A stretch of 64,000 bases of DNA from Maniola hyperantus (GCF_902806685.2 NC_048557.2:4708666-4772665), one strand, 5' to 3'. Positions 19,793 through 30,529 are shown, numbered from the stretch's first letter. Program-made: numbers and translations. Notes: generated by a model not told the origin, from the letters alone.

Positions 19793-20756
19793 TCGCTAAG
19801 GAGAATTAGAATTTCTCTATTCCTAATCCTGATAGATACTTAGTTTCAGTGTTCGCTGTGACCGCTTACAAAATGACCGTTATCTACCGAACGAATGCAA
19901 CAACGAAAGGCAGCGAATTGCGAAAGGCGGTGGGTTCGTCATATTATCTGCTAAATATCAATCAATCAATCAATGCGTTCACTGCTGGACATAGGCCTTC
20001 CCGAGAGCGCGCCACCACATAGTCCTCCGCCTTCCTCATCCACCCACTTCCCGTTACCTTCTTGCTACAAGATGTGCGACTAAGCCCGTTCCACATTCGC
20101 GCAAAAATCGCGGCAGTTTTGCCCACGATTCGTGATATATGCGTGATTCATACGTGACGTGATATTTGCGCGACAAAATCTGTTCTTTTAAATCTAAAGT
20201 TGCAAGTTAAAGCGGTCTACTTTACAGATCAAAGCCAACATCGGACGGGGAACACCGCGATGCTCGTACATCAAACCGCAGAGCCATCCACACTATGCAC
20301 GGCGCAGATCGTCACGGCACAGTTCACGACAGTTACCAACAGTGCGACAAGGCTATCTTGGTGCGTGGCGCAAATCGGAACTAACGTTGCCGTCAAGTGT
20401 CCCCTTTGTTCTTGTTTGAATATTCTAAGCCTTTGTTCTCCAACAGCGCCCTCCTGTCAATGTCATTCAAGTGCCAAGAGAGCCTTGTCTTACTGTAGGA
20501 AACTTGCAACAAAACGTCGAGGCTTCGACGGCACTGGCAGGCGTCAAATGTTTCTACATTTTACGCTAGGGAGCCTATGAATAGCCTATTTTTCTTTGAT
20601 TTCACGTCACCCATAGCTTAGGCTATGGGTGACGTGAATTGACATTTCGTCGATTCAGGGTCAAACCGAGATTTTGGGTGATACAATATTAGAGATGTAA
20701 TAAATTTTATTAAATTTCTGATTCTGTGACAAACAATCTATAGGAGGAGTACTTAC
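19793..20756. other. Unassigned, with a minus-strand repeat scrap and one hairpin
   Basis: 19958-20060 (CACTGCTGGACATAGGCCTT) resembles a lepidopteran LINE 3' segment read on the minus strand. 20200-20580 is a 126-codon open frame without protein-like features. The hairpin at 20601-20638 is listed separately. Confidence 0.35.
20601..20638. repeat. Perfect 17-bp stem, 4-base loop hairpin
   Basis: TTCACGTCACCCATAGC pairs with GCTATGGGTGACGTGAA. It lies about 120 bases downstream of exon 20757-20834 in the gene's direction, inside the intron. Confidence 0.85.
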
Positions 20757-20834
20757 TTGAGATTGGACCCCGTTTGGTAACCGTAAGGGAGGCGGTCGGT
20801 GTGCGGTTGTGCCCGTAGAGCTGAGCCCCTCACT
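20757..20834 (-). CDS. Internal coding exon 2 of the unidentified minus-strand gene
   Basis: This 78-nt exon (26 codons, phase 0 at both ends) follows a pyrimidine tract ending TTTTTTTGGCGCAG. It ends at a near-perfect donor, CAA|GTAAGTAC. It reads SEGLSSTGTTAHRPPP followed by LRLPNGVQSQ, a Ser/Thr/Pro-rich low-complexity stretch. Another frame is open inside this exon, but it hits a stop after joining 14667-14711, so splicing continuity selects the frame given. No catalytic or binding motif is visible, and the function is unknown. Confidence 0.68.
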
Positions 20835-21067
20835 CTGCGCCAAAAAAACAAGAACATTAAACACCCAGTAGCTTGGAAAGAGTAACTTACTTATAAGCTG
20901 AGATCTATAGAGTATGCTTTAACTTTAAACAGACTTTACTACGAGTTAAGCCGCAAACTTATGTTCCTAAAATAAAAATGTCTCATTTTAACTCTAAGTA
21001 AAGTCTGCGCAAAGTCAAAGTACGCTTTATAGTCCTTATTCTATTTACATAAATGTATTGTCCATAT

Positions 21068-21390
21068 AGCTGTGATAGTCTAGTGGTTAGGACGTCCGCC
21101 TTCTTATCGGAGGTCGGGGGTTCGATCCCGGGCACGCACCTCTAACTTTTCGGAGTTATGTGCGTTTTAAGTAATTAAATATCACTTGCTTTAACGGTGA
21201 AGGAAAACATCGTGAGGAAACCCGCATGTCTGAGAGTTTTTCATATCATAATGTTATCAAAGGTGTGTGAAGTCTACTAATCCGCACATGGCCAGCGTGG
21301 TAGACTATGGCCAAAACTTTTCTCACTCTGAGAGGAGACCCGTGCTCTGTATTGAGCCGGCGATGAGTTGATCTTGATGATGATTGTTCA
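21068..21390 (+). mobile_element. SINE-1 (tRNA-derived), full length
   Basis: The tRNA-like head has an A box TAGTCTAGTGG at 21076 and a B box GGTTCGATCCC at 21119. The body includes GAAGGAAAACATCGTGAGGA, GGTGTGTGAAGTCTACTAAT and GAGAGGAGACCCGTGCTCTG. It ends in (GAT)n-like TGATCTTGATGATGATTG. This is the best-preserved head in the window. Confidence 0.85.
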
Positions 21391-21611
21391 TAAAAGCCTA
21401 GTCCGCCTAATAAGTGATATTTTTATCGTTCACTTTATAAAACGGAAAAATAAATAATTACTTGACAATAATTTGATAAACGGTAAACTAGTTGCAGAAT
21501 AATATCGGCGAAATTTTTTTCAGTATAGTTCGCGCAAAATAAGTAGATAGTCAACCATCTATTTAACGATTTAGGTCAAGCTGCTTAACTTACATAATCT
21601 AGATAATCTTA

Positions 21612-21705
21612 ATATATAAAAGGAAAAGGTGACTGACTGACTGACTGATCTATCAACGCACAGCTCAAACATAGTCATACTGGACGGATCAGGCTGAAAT
21701 TTTAG
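21612..21705 (+). mobile_element. Family B, 3'-truncated
   Basis: TTAATATATAAAAGGAAAAG, GACTGACTGACTGACTGATC, ATCAACGCACAGCTCAAACA, with an ATAGTCA insertion, then stops after GGCTGAAATTTT. Confidence 0.65.
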
Positions 21706-22042
21706 ACTACGACTAACATTTAGATACTCAAATAAATGCTGTCAAAATCAGAATCAGGAAAGTTGGAACTTTTCATAATAAACGAACATTTTAATTAAAA
21801 CATGGCAAAGATACCAATATAAGCGTTAAAGCTCCCTCTCTTGTTTACAATGCGAACAAAGTGGCCCGCGGCACGGACTCCACGGCACTGGCTCTCCGTC
21901 GAGTTGAGAAACTAACGACTACTGTTGAAAACTTTTGCAATACCTATCTACTTTAAGAATGATATAAAATATGCTCGACAAACAACAAAGGTTTTATATT
22001 ATTATCGTTGACAGGTTTGTGCTCGATTAAGATTTCTCCAGT

Positions 22043-22196
22043 GCTCGATTTCGTAAAACCTGCATCAACCATGAATACAGTCTCAATTGTTGTGATTGGC
22101 TGAATTCATGCGATTCTTGTTGCAACAATGCATTGTAGCCAATAGTGAGCGAGCGTCAACCAATCAGAGGTGATTGCGATCGTGACATTGTAGCTG
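22043..22196 (+). mobile_element. MITE-F, copy 1
   Basis: GCTCGATTTCGTAAAACCTG, TGTGATTGGCTGAATTCATG and CAGAGGTGATTGCGATCGTG. Matches the reverse complement of 25086-25226. Inverted arms about 30 bases long (ATTGTTGTGATTGGC-type against AACCAATCAGAGGTGATTGC) are still visible. Confidence 0.72.
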
Positions 22197-22225
22197 TCAT
22201 TTGTTTCTTACCTATACTATCTATA

Positions 22226-22422
22226 TCCATACTAATATCACAAATATGAGTGTGTTTGTCCTTTCTTCCCGGCCGGCCTGACTAAGCAACCAATCGTTTT
22301 GATATTTAGCAGAGGTAGTTGAAAGGACGGAGAGTAACATAGGCTACGTTTAATCCCGGAAAATCTGAGTTCCCATGGGATTTTTCTAAATCCACGAGGA
22401 CAATGTAGCGGGCATCAGCTAG
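22226..22422 (+). mobile_element. Helitron-like family A variant, intact ends
   Basis: TCCATACTAATATCACAAAT to GCGGGCATCAGCTAG. The internal CTAAGCAACCAATCGTTTTG and GTTGAAAGGACGGAGAGTAA segment is shared with 62878. It is flanked by A on the left and T on the right. Confidence 0.75.
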
Positions 22423-23689
22423 TAATGTTATAAACAGGAAAAATTTGGTTGTTTGTACTGAACTGGTTTTAATAATTCGTTCACCAGAAAGCTAAAGTAT
22501 CCAGATAATAATCTTAGGTTTTTACAGAAATAGAAAGTATAGATACCCAACAATTATTGCTACATTCTCTTGCAACAAAAATCATATTACATTTGAATTT
22601 TAATTAAATGAGAGCCGAGCAATTCGGCATCCATTGTTATGCAAAGCTCTGATCGGTCTCGATATTCTGTAATAGAATTACCTGACGCCATTAAAACGAT
22701 TTATTCTCCGACATTAACAAAAGATTTTTTTTCCCAAATCAATTTAGGATTATCTCTTCCGGCCAATTTTCTTGGAACTCTTTATAATAATTTACTTATC
22801 TGTAGTACAGAGTAAAGATAATATGATGTTACATACAGAGGTTCCTCGAAGCCGTCTAGTCAGAGCAATCGTGCGGTAAATGCGGGACAAAGGAGCGACC
22901 CGAAATGGCCTAACTAACGTAGTTAGGGCCCTATGTTGAAGGGTTATCATGGTTGTCTTTTAACACGAGATGCATGTATGTGGGTGCAATCCACACACAG
23001 AGTGATCTTTTTGATATTAGAATGGCCAATTCATTCCTTTCATCATGGAAATGTTGGAAAGTCAATCTATTTGTCATCTATTACTATCGATAGTTTCTAA
23101 GCAAGGTTTTGATTAGGATATTTATAATAATAATATTTATTTATTTAAACAACTCAGTACAGTAATCAACTCTCTGGAATCCTGACCCCTAAACTTGGAA
23201 ATCCCGTGTCTTAGGGGCCAGTGCCTTCCCAAACATAAGATATGGATAGTTAATCATTTACAGCTAGGTAGGATGAACGGATATAATTAAATTAAAGATA
23301 GATTGATTAATATTAATTTCGATTTAAATAGTTCGTCTTTAAACAAATTGAATGGTCTACTAAATTAAACTCAATATATCATATCACGACCTCATTACAA
23401 GAACACGAAAGCAGGAAGTAAGTTCTGATATCGTGAAAAAATTAAGATTGACACTGAATAATGGGACTTTACCGAAGTTTACAGAATGTAATTCGGCACT
23501 TTTATCGCGATAATCGAAAACTGCCTCGATGGACGATAGGTATTAAATGGATAGCGAGGAACCCGACTGACGACGGAAGTTAATTTCAATGCTTCATATT
23601 TTCTTAGCTTCCTTGGAGATGACATCTCATTTCAATATGACTAATGTATTTTTGCGGAAAGATCTGAGAGCCCACCATATTATTAAAAT
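22423..23689. other. Unassigned intron-like sequence
   Basis: 23128-23275 (ATAATAATAATATTTATTTA, then CTTAGGGGCCAGTGCCTTCC) may be a minus-strand LINE tail. No exon was recognised. Confidence 0.35.
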
Positions 23690-23900
23690 TAGCCTATGCC
23701 CGCGACTTCGTCCGTGTGGAATTAGATTTTTATAAATTCTGTGGGAACTCTTTGATTCTCCGGGATAACTGGCCAGGTCTTTATCTATACCCACCCATAC
23801 AAAAAATCACGGCAGTCCGTTGCACCGTTGCGACGTGATTGAAGGACAAACCAACAATCCAACAAACAAACACACTTTCGCATTTATAATAAGGGTACTG
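23690..23900 (-). mobile_element. Family A', near full length
   Basis: The minus strand runs from AGTACCCTTATTATAAATGC to CGGACGAAGTCGCGGGCATA. The terminal CAGCTAG has become GGCTA. Confidence 0.68.
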
Positions 23901-23984
23901 ATTGTCCGAAGAAAGCCTTATGTGATGAACGACACGGGATCACGATTCACAGCACGCAGCAAAGAAGGAATACGAATTTTAACG

Positions 23985-24105
23985 TTCAGTACAAAAATAG
24001 CTTGTATTTCGGAGACGGACATAGCATAAGCTACGTTTTATCCCGAAAACTCAAAGAGTTCCTACGGGATTTTGAAAAAGCTAAATAAAGTCACGGGGGC
24101 AGTAT
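23985..24105 (+). mobile_element. Family A, 3' half
   Basis: GTACAAAAATAGCTTGTATT, CTACGTTTTATCCCGAAAAC, AAAGAGTTCCTACGGGATTT. Both ends are eroded. Confidence 0.55.
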
Positions 24106-24701
24106 CATCGAGTACTTTATGTTATGAGAACGAAAAAGTTACACTTAATAAAATACCATCCAAAAATCACCATTATCCTCATAATGTTTACAGAAAAGTA
24201 ATTTAGCATTATCATCTCGTGTTGACAATCCGTGATAGGCGAGTGTGACGAGGGACAAAATGAAACACGGGACGGAGCCCAGGGCCGGATGGCAGGGGTG
24301 GGCACTTTCCGGTTTCCTTATTTACTTTGTCCCTACGGGGCTATAGCTAAACATTTCGATTTAAATGTTTGGCTTATTTCACAAATTTCGGTATACTTTC
24401 CGACATTAACTAAACCGGAAATCTGATTTATATCCAGTTACAACAATGCTGTAAGGAAACCCAACAGAAGCAAAGCTTTAGCTCATTCGTTTGTGTCACT
24501 TCTTTATTTGGCGTACAATACCCGCTGAGCCAAAGTGAACATTAGCTGGCCAGCGCGTATTGTTTGATCGTTCGTTTTACTTTTCCATTTAGATCTAGGT
24601 CAGTCAACCCTTAGGTACGTCCGTTAATAAGCTTTGCTTCATAATTGTTATTTGTATTTTTATGTTATTTGTATTTATATGTTAAAAATTAATAGTTTTA
24701 C
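24106..24701. other. Unassigned intron sequence next to exon 24702
   Basis: 24240-24300 is locally GC-rich (GAGCCCAGGGCCGGATGG) without splice sites. Nothing else is recognised. Confidence 0.35.
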
Positions 24702-24790
24702 CTTATTATAGGCATACGGTCGATGGTGTACTCGACCGTTAGGCGCGTGCGCAGGTTTTTTGAACTCGTTCTCTCGCCTGGATGGGTGAC
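24702..24790 (-). CDS. Internal coding exon 1 (most 5' seen) of an unidentified minus-strand gene
   Basis: This 89-nt exon is read on the minus strand. It is preceded by a T-rich tract ending TTGTTTCAG and followed by the donor AG|GTAAAA. In the frame that joins the next exon without a break, the first two bases finish a split codon. The rest then reads HPSRRENEFKK, a middle PAHAPNGRV and a final HHRPYAYNK. The segment is basic and polar, with no membrane segment or known motif, as in a cytoplasmic linker. A second frame is also open (starts VTHPGERTSS) but does not run into the next exon in phase. The sequence is more GC-rich than the AT-rich DNA around it and is not repeated in the window. 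I do not recognise the protein. An exon between this one and 20757-20834 cannot be excluded. Confidence 0.6.
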
Positions 24791-25085
24791 CTGAAACAAG
24801 CAAAATAAATATTTCATTTTATTACGCACTACATCATACTAAGATGGTTTAATCACAGAATACTTAATCGTATCTTACAAGTATAGAAAGTTTATTCCGC
24901 AAAGACATTCAAATAAATAGCGACTATTGTGGCGACGCAAAAAAGTGCAATTTAGCTTGCACAGCCTTGCGACCTAAAATTTTCATCTGTTTCTCTTATA
25001 ATACATGCGTAAGTGCTATACAGGGTCGCGCCGCCGTAGGTAAATTTCTACGATCAGGCCTGCTGCTGGTAATTATGGTAGAGTG

Positions 25086-25226
25086 CCAGCTACAATGTCA
25101 CGATCGCAATCATCTCTGATTGGTTGATGCTCGCTTACTATTGGCTACAAGGTATTGATACCATAAATTCAGCCAGTCACAATGATTGCGATTGTAATAA
25201 TGATTGATGCAGGTTTCCCGCAATCG
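25086..25226 (-). mobile_element. MITE-F, copy 2 (inverted)
   Basis: CCAGCTACAATGTCACGATC, CTCTGATTGGTTGATGCTCG, ATTGATGCAGGTTTCCCGCA. This is the reverse complement of copy 1, so the two face each other across exon 24702-24790. Confidence 0.72.
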
Positions 25227-25249
25227 AGCAGCTGGTTGAGCTAAATTTG

Positions 25250-25396
25250 AATGAATGACTCTCGAATCTTTTTTTGTCTGTCTGCTACCTTTTTGCCCAT
25301 CGGCCCGTTTACCGTTGTTGATGAAATTTTATACAAATATAGCTTACATTCCATGTACGGCCATGGGCTACTTTTGTAGTTGCCGGTATCATCTAG
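25250..25396 (+). mobile_element. Family A, diverged
   Basis: TTTTTGTCTGTCTGCTACCT, GATGAAATTTTATACAAATA, TAGCTTACATTCCATGTACG, ending GGTATCATCTAG. The CACGCGGACGAAGTC block is deleted. Confidence 0.55.
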
Positions 25397-26544
25397 TATA
25401 TATAAATGTGATGGACACATAAATGTTGTGAGAGTCAAAACAATTTACAAGTAAGAAAATAATCATACATACATACCCCCATAGTTACATTAAAAAAATC
25501 CCTGGCTACGGCCCTGAACGAAACGGTCAATTAACTTTTCAATCCGAACTCCATCTATCACTCTATCCAAATGAAACCCCTGTGTGATAACAAAGCTAAT
25601 CCGTTCAAACTGTACGTGAAACGTCCCACCAATGGGTACCATAAAACAAAATACGATCGCACGGATCCCGATAGAAAACCATTATGTCAGCAGCGAAAAG
25701 CCAACCCTTCCGCCGTGTTCTCGAAATTGAAACTATTTTAACATGCACGTGAGTTTTTGTTGAAAAAAAAAATATGCCACCGCAGTTCGTTTCGCTCGGC
25801 CGCCACTTTTCGGGGGGTAAATTAAAACGGGGGGTTTCTCTTTTAAGCGTCTGAAAGTTTTCCCGTGAAATAAGTAAAAAGTGTGACGCTAGTTTGTCTT
25901 AATTGCATTCGCTTCTAGATTTTAATAGTGTAAAGTAAAATATCTAAAAATATACAAATTCCTTAGAAAATATAACTTAAAAGCTTTTGGAAGTTTCGAT
26001 GGCCACTGATAAAATTTTTGGGAAAGACGGACTGCTTCGCCGTAACTAAGACAAGATACACATGCAAAATGTAAGTTTATTTTTCTGGTCTAATAACATA
26101 TAAACTCTATGGTCCTATCTCTACAAGGCGAATGGCGATACTATCGCGGCGATATTTTGTATCGAATAGTTTGTATCGAATTTTGTCACACGGAGAGACT
26201 ATCGCTGCGGTTCTTTCGTCCGTGGAGATGACGCCTAAATCAACAGGCGTGACTTCCTGACACATGAATTCACGAAAAACTTTAATGCAACTAAACATTA
26301 ACAATTAAAGTTGAAAAATCTAAGATAAAGGCTAAAATTTTTCCAACTCCAAGGTAAAAAGAAGATATTTTCCCCAGTGACGCCTAGAAGGCTACGGAAG
26401 GCGAGGATTCGACTTGAGGCTGGATTTTATGCATTAATAAAAGCTTAGGTTAGACGGTAGGCTACAAACGGACTTCTTTATTAAACTGAAAGGATGAAAC
26501 CCTTTAACATTTTATTATACTTTCCTCATTTGATTGTAGTCTTA
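25397..26544. other. Unassigned intron-like sequence
   Basis: 25780-25830 is GC-rich (TTTCGCTCGGCCGCCACTTT). 26120-26220 carries repeated TATCGCGGCGATA-type motifs that may be an old MITE. I saw no acceptable exon. Confidence 0.35.
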
Positions 26545-26704
26545 TAGTACGCGACAGGGCGAGATGGCAATCGGGATGGGAACGTCACGCACACCCGCAC
26601 TGCCCCCGCGCTAATCCAGTGTGGGCGGGCGCGGGCGACGTGCGGGTATGCGGAGCGTCCCCCCGCCTCATACTCCGATTGCCATCTGAACCCGTCACGG
26701 TATT
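26545..26704. mobile_element. GC-rich MITE-2, both arms present
   Basis: The left arm TAGTACGCGACAGGGCGAGA plus TGGCAATCGGG pairs with CCGATTGCCATCTGAACCCG and TCACGGTA. The core CCCCGCGCTAATCCAGTG is strongly GC-rich for this region. This is the clearest copy of six. Confidence 0.75.
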
Positions 26705-27109
26705 TGCCTATACACTCCACTGTCACCCAGGGGGCCTATCGCCATTTGACAACTACAGGTGAAGTGCGTGAGAGGCAAGAAGGCACGGTCACACAAACTA
26801 ACTTAAGCACCTATAAAAATTGCAAAACAGATTCTATTCTAGGTACCTATTAATCAGAAAAATCTCAGAATTTATATATCTAGTAGTGGACATACTGCTT
26901 TGTGAGCAATTTATTCTAGCATTTCACCACGAGTTGCACCGCACAAACGCTGAATTTTTAAAAATTCTATCTTGGTACCTAGATACATCTCTACTCTAGG
27001 GCATATAAGATAAACCTATTTTCAGCTAGTTGTAGATTTCGTGTTGGTCTAAATTCATAAGGTGTTAAAGTAGCACCGTCTTATTCCACAGGAAATATTA
27101 TTGAAAAAA

Positions 27110-27300
27110 TAAAAAAAAACCGGCCAAGTGCGAGTCAGACTCGCGCACCGAGGGTTCCGTAGTGCAGTCGTATTTTTTCGACATTTTGCACAATAAATCA
27201 AAAACGGGACGTACCCTATAGGTTTCTGGATAAACAGATAGCCAACAAAGTGATTCTATAAGGGATCCGTATTTCCTTTTGAGGTACGGAATCCTAAAAA
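27110..27300 (+). mobile_element. Repeat E with large internal deletion
   Basis: AAACCGGCCAAGTGCGAGTC, GCACCGAGGGTTCCGTAGTG, then jumps to GGACGTACCCTATAGGTTTC and CCTTTTGAGGTACGGAATCC. Both ends are good. Confidence 0.72.
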
Positions 27301-27404
27301 GTTAGTTTTAGGATTTTCAATAATTTAGTGAATCTTCTAAGTAAGGCGCTACAACCTAGATCTCATCATTGCTTTTTATTAGGTATGATGATTGTCCTGA
27401 AGCG

Positions 27405-27600
27405 CATGCCTCATCGTCATTATCATTATCAACCGACAGACGTCCACGGCTGGACATAGATCATCTCTTATAGGGACTTCCACACGCCACGCTTCCTGCG
27501 CCTCGTTTGATGTCGAGTGTGAGGGGATCTTCCAACGCTGCGCTTTCCGGTGCGAGGTCAACATTCTACCACCTTGAGACAAGTCTATCACACAATATGA
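27405..27600 (-). mobile_element. RTE-type LINE 3' end, frame-broken
   Basis: The minus strand carries GGTGGTAGAATGTTGACCTC, GCGCAGCGTTGGAAGATCCC, GGCGTGTGGAAGTCCCTATA and GACGTCTGTCGGTTGATAAT. These correspond to the C-terminal end seen in frame at 38099. Here the frame shifts. It ends in an ATGATAATG-type tail, usual for RTE elements. Confidence 0.6.
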
Positions 27601-28662
27601 TAAAGTTAAGTTGAATACATCGATTAAGCACCTTACGACTACGAACGAATACTATAATTTTTTTTTTTCAAATAGCATAAATATAAAGAACGGTTCCATT
27701 AATAGACAGAATTATGGCAACACTTAAACAGAAAAGAGGCACGCAGATATGTATGTAATAGCGGCACTGAAAAAGAACCACGATGTTCACTTTTAACACA
27801 CCGCGTTCGCATTAAGCCTGAAATCGCCTTTATGCGGCTATGTAAAAGCGCCCTAAAGAACTTTATAAAGCTGCGTCCACAACTACACTGGGCAAGCGAG
27901 CCTAAAAATAAAGAAATAGATGCAATAAAAAGGTCTATCCCTACTCAAATGCAGTTATTCAATACCAACTCCGTTAATTTTTTTTAGATAGTCGATAGTA
28001 ACTTTTAATCAATCTTAATTGCAAACATAAATTACTATGCTTTTATTAATTTCATATTAATATCCTCGATAATTTCATATTAAATTAGAACATCGGTGAT
28101 TGCCTAAAAAGGATTTTAATGCCAAGAATTTTCAGACATGGTGATTAATCAATAATTAATATTTTCATTATAACTAAGCTGCTATTTACTAGTCTGATTA
28201 TATTTTTCCTTTTATTGGGTTTCCCATTCACTGAACCAGTCTAAATGATTAATTCTACAAATTTTCCAATCAAAAATAGATTTTACGAATTAGAGAGAGC
28301 TACGTAAATAATAATTTTCCAATCATCATAATGAATTTGCAAAATCAGAATGGACTCTTACTTTGAATAAAACTCCGTTCAAGAAAAAATTAATGTTTCC
28401 ATTTTTTGCGTTGATGTAGTCACAGCATAAGAATAGGGGGTGACCACCCTCCCCTAATGGGGGCGGAATCTCGGCTAGGTGTTTCGCTGGTTTATGGAGA
28501 TTGCAAGCAGGACAAAGTAGTCAGACTTTTATGCCTAGACTTTACCTATAATATCTAGGTACTATACTCGCTACTTTAATCTTGTAATTTGTTTCATATC
28601 TGAGCGAATATGAATCTTGAATTTTGCTAAGTTTTTTACGATAGAGTTTATCTGTGTAACTA
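27601..28662. other. Unassigned AT-rich sequence
   Basis: No gene or paired repeat is recognised. 28440-28500 (TCCCCTAATGGGGGCGG) is a small palindrome-like GC patch. Confidence 0.35.
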
Positions 28663-29075
28663 TCCATATTACAAATACGAAAGTGTGTTTGTTTATTGGT
28701 TTGAACTTTAAAGAATTATCCTTTAACTAGCTTAATTCAGCGACTTCGTCCGCGTGGACTACACAAATTTCAAACCCCTATTTTACTTCCTAGGTTAAAT
28801 TTTCAAAAATCCTTTGTTAGCGGACACCTACGTCATAATAGCTATCTGCACGCCAAATTTCAGCCCGATCCGTCCAGTAGTTTGAGCTGTGCGTCGATAG
28901 ATCAGTCAGTCAATCAGCCTTTCCTTTTATATAAATAGATAACGCTGCAGCGGAGCAATATCACTGATAAGATTAAAGACCTCGAGAGTGACATAATTAT
29001 CCTGGAAAATCAAAGAGTATCCACGGGATTTTCTAAAACCCAATTCGACGCAACGAAGTCGCGAGCATCAGCGAG
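28663..29075 (+). mobile_element. Family A' interrupted by a family B copy
   Basis: The 5' part TCCATATTACAAATACGAAA stops at ATCCTTTAA. It resumes after 28939 with ACGCTGCAGCGGAGCAATAT and runs to GTCGCGAGCATCAGCGAG. The interruption is the inverted B at 28737. Confidence 0.7.
28737..28939 (-). mobile_element. Family B nested inside a family A' copy
   Basis: Minus strand TCTATTTATATAAAAGGAAA to CCACGCGGACGAAGTCGCTG and TTAAGCTAG. It breaks the A' host element between ATCCTTTAA and AACGCTGCAGC, giving the order of insertion. Confidence 0.72.
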
Positions 29076-29168
29076 TTATATACATATTATAATAATCAAT
29101 TTGTACAGCACTCGGTGCGGTCGCCTGGGACAATGTGATTTGTTATACAAATTTATTTTGTGCCGAAA

Positions 29169-29424
29169 CTAGCTTAAGCTCGCGACTTCGTTCGCGTGGA
29201 CTACACAAATTTCAAACCCCTATTACACCCCCTTAGGAGTTGAATTTTCAAAAATCCTTTCTTAGCGGACGCCTACGTCATAATAGCTATCTGCATGCCA
29301 AATTTCAGCCCGATCCGTCCAGTAGTTTGAGCTGTGCGTTGATAGATCAGTCAGTCAGTCAGTCAGTCAGTCAGTCAGTCAGTCAGTCAGTCAGTCAATC
29401 ACCTTTTCCTTTTATATATTTAGA
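29169..29424 (-). mobile_element. Family B, complete, with long GTCA microsatellite
   Basis: Minus strand TCTAAATATATAAAAGGAAA to CACGCGAACGAAGTCGCGAG and CTTAAGCTAG. The internal (GTCA)n at 29345-29396 has about 13 units, the longest here. Flanks are again consistent with A/T insertion. Confidence 0.78.
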
Positions 29425-29856
29425 TTAATAAACTTGCTTGCGTTTACGATCAGGTAATAAGTTAGCAAAACTCATAGTAATCCCTTGTGTACATCCGCTC
29501 CAATTTTGATAAGATAGATTCGTAAAACTTTTTTGGTTTAAAAATTATAAAATACACATGTAACATGAGAAAAATTATAGCATAGGACTTACTTTGGCTG
29601 GTAAAAGTAGCCAAGTTACATACGATTCTTAAACGGTCGACCGAACGAATGTTACATTAAAAGGGCAGTCTACGATTAAATCGGGTCCTTCTAAACGATT
29701 CTACTAGGTACCTACATTAAAAGGACAAATCTACGGTTAAATCTGTCCTTTCTATACTCAAATAAGACAAAACATGGATTTATACATGAAACTTAGATGA
29801 AACGGATACACTGAGCTTATATGTAGATAGTATTTTCTTGTAAATATTAAGAGCCT
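29425..29856. other. Unassigned, with a short tandem duplication
   Basis: 29650-29692 and 29712-29755 share TACATTAAAAGG and TCTACG.TTAAATC, each also partly self-complementary (AAAGGACAAATC / GTCCTTT). Confidence 0.45.
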
Positions 29857-30176
29857 AGTACACATTGGCACAACGTGTTCGGCCAAAGCATTCGGCGAAG
29901 GTCGGCTTACCAACTTTTATTGGTTTTTCACTCTTCATTAACATCAAAGGATCTTGAAGCAATTTGCAAATTGTTTTTAGACTTTGAGCAGCCATACATG
30001 GACACTGTAGTTGATCGTTGAATGACGTAAACGGACCACTCGAGTAATGAAAGGAAAATTGTAGTCACTATATACAGTCGCAGCATTCATGAGACATGAC
30101 TGACCTCTACAAGGCCTCTGTGGTCGCTCTTATACGTTGGCCGGTACATGCGGAACGCATTGGGCCAATGTGAACT
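29857..30176. mobile_element. MITE-like element, 320 bp, 26-base arms
   Basis: AGTACACATTGGCACAACGT (plus GTTCGG) pairs with CGGAACGCATTGGGCCAATG (plus TGAACT). GAGCC lies just outside both ends and may be the target duplication. Confidence 0.58.
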
Positions 30177-30529
30177 GGAGCCATTTTATGCAAAATCTAG
30201 ATACCCACTTATCGTGCTTTTGATTGCAGATAAATATGGAAGCATTGAAAACATTTATGGTAATGACTAGACGCACGATGGTACGGTACGACGTATCTAT
30301 CGATTGTTGTGATAGGAAACAATTTATTATGGCATTGTATACAGATTAACAGATGTCATTGTTTATCCGTGTTATAAGTTGTAACATAACCGTACATCTC
30401 ATATATATTAATTATTATTTATTGACAAAGTAGATTCCTTCGTTACTATTATTACAAAATTTTGTTTGTCTGTTAAATTGAATCCTCCTCCACAAAGCCT
30501 CAACTTTATTTTTGGATAGTTGAGTTTGT

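Noticed and set aside
20200..20580. 126-codon plus-strand open frame
   Set aside because: Longest frame in the window, but it is rich in Cys/Ser/Thr without pattern, has no splice or start context, and no motif. It probably reflects locally few stops.
29345..29396. Regular GTCA repeats resembling a repeat array
   Set aside because: This is a simple microsatellite inside a family B element. There are no spacers, so it is not a CRISPR array.
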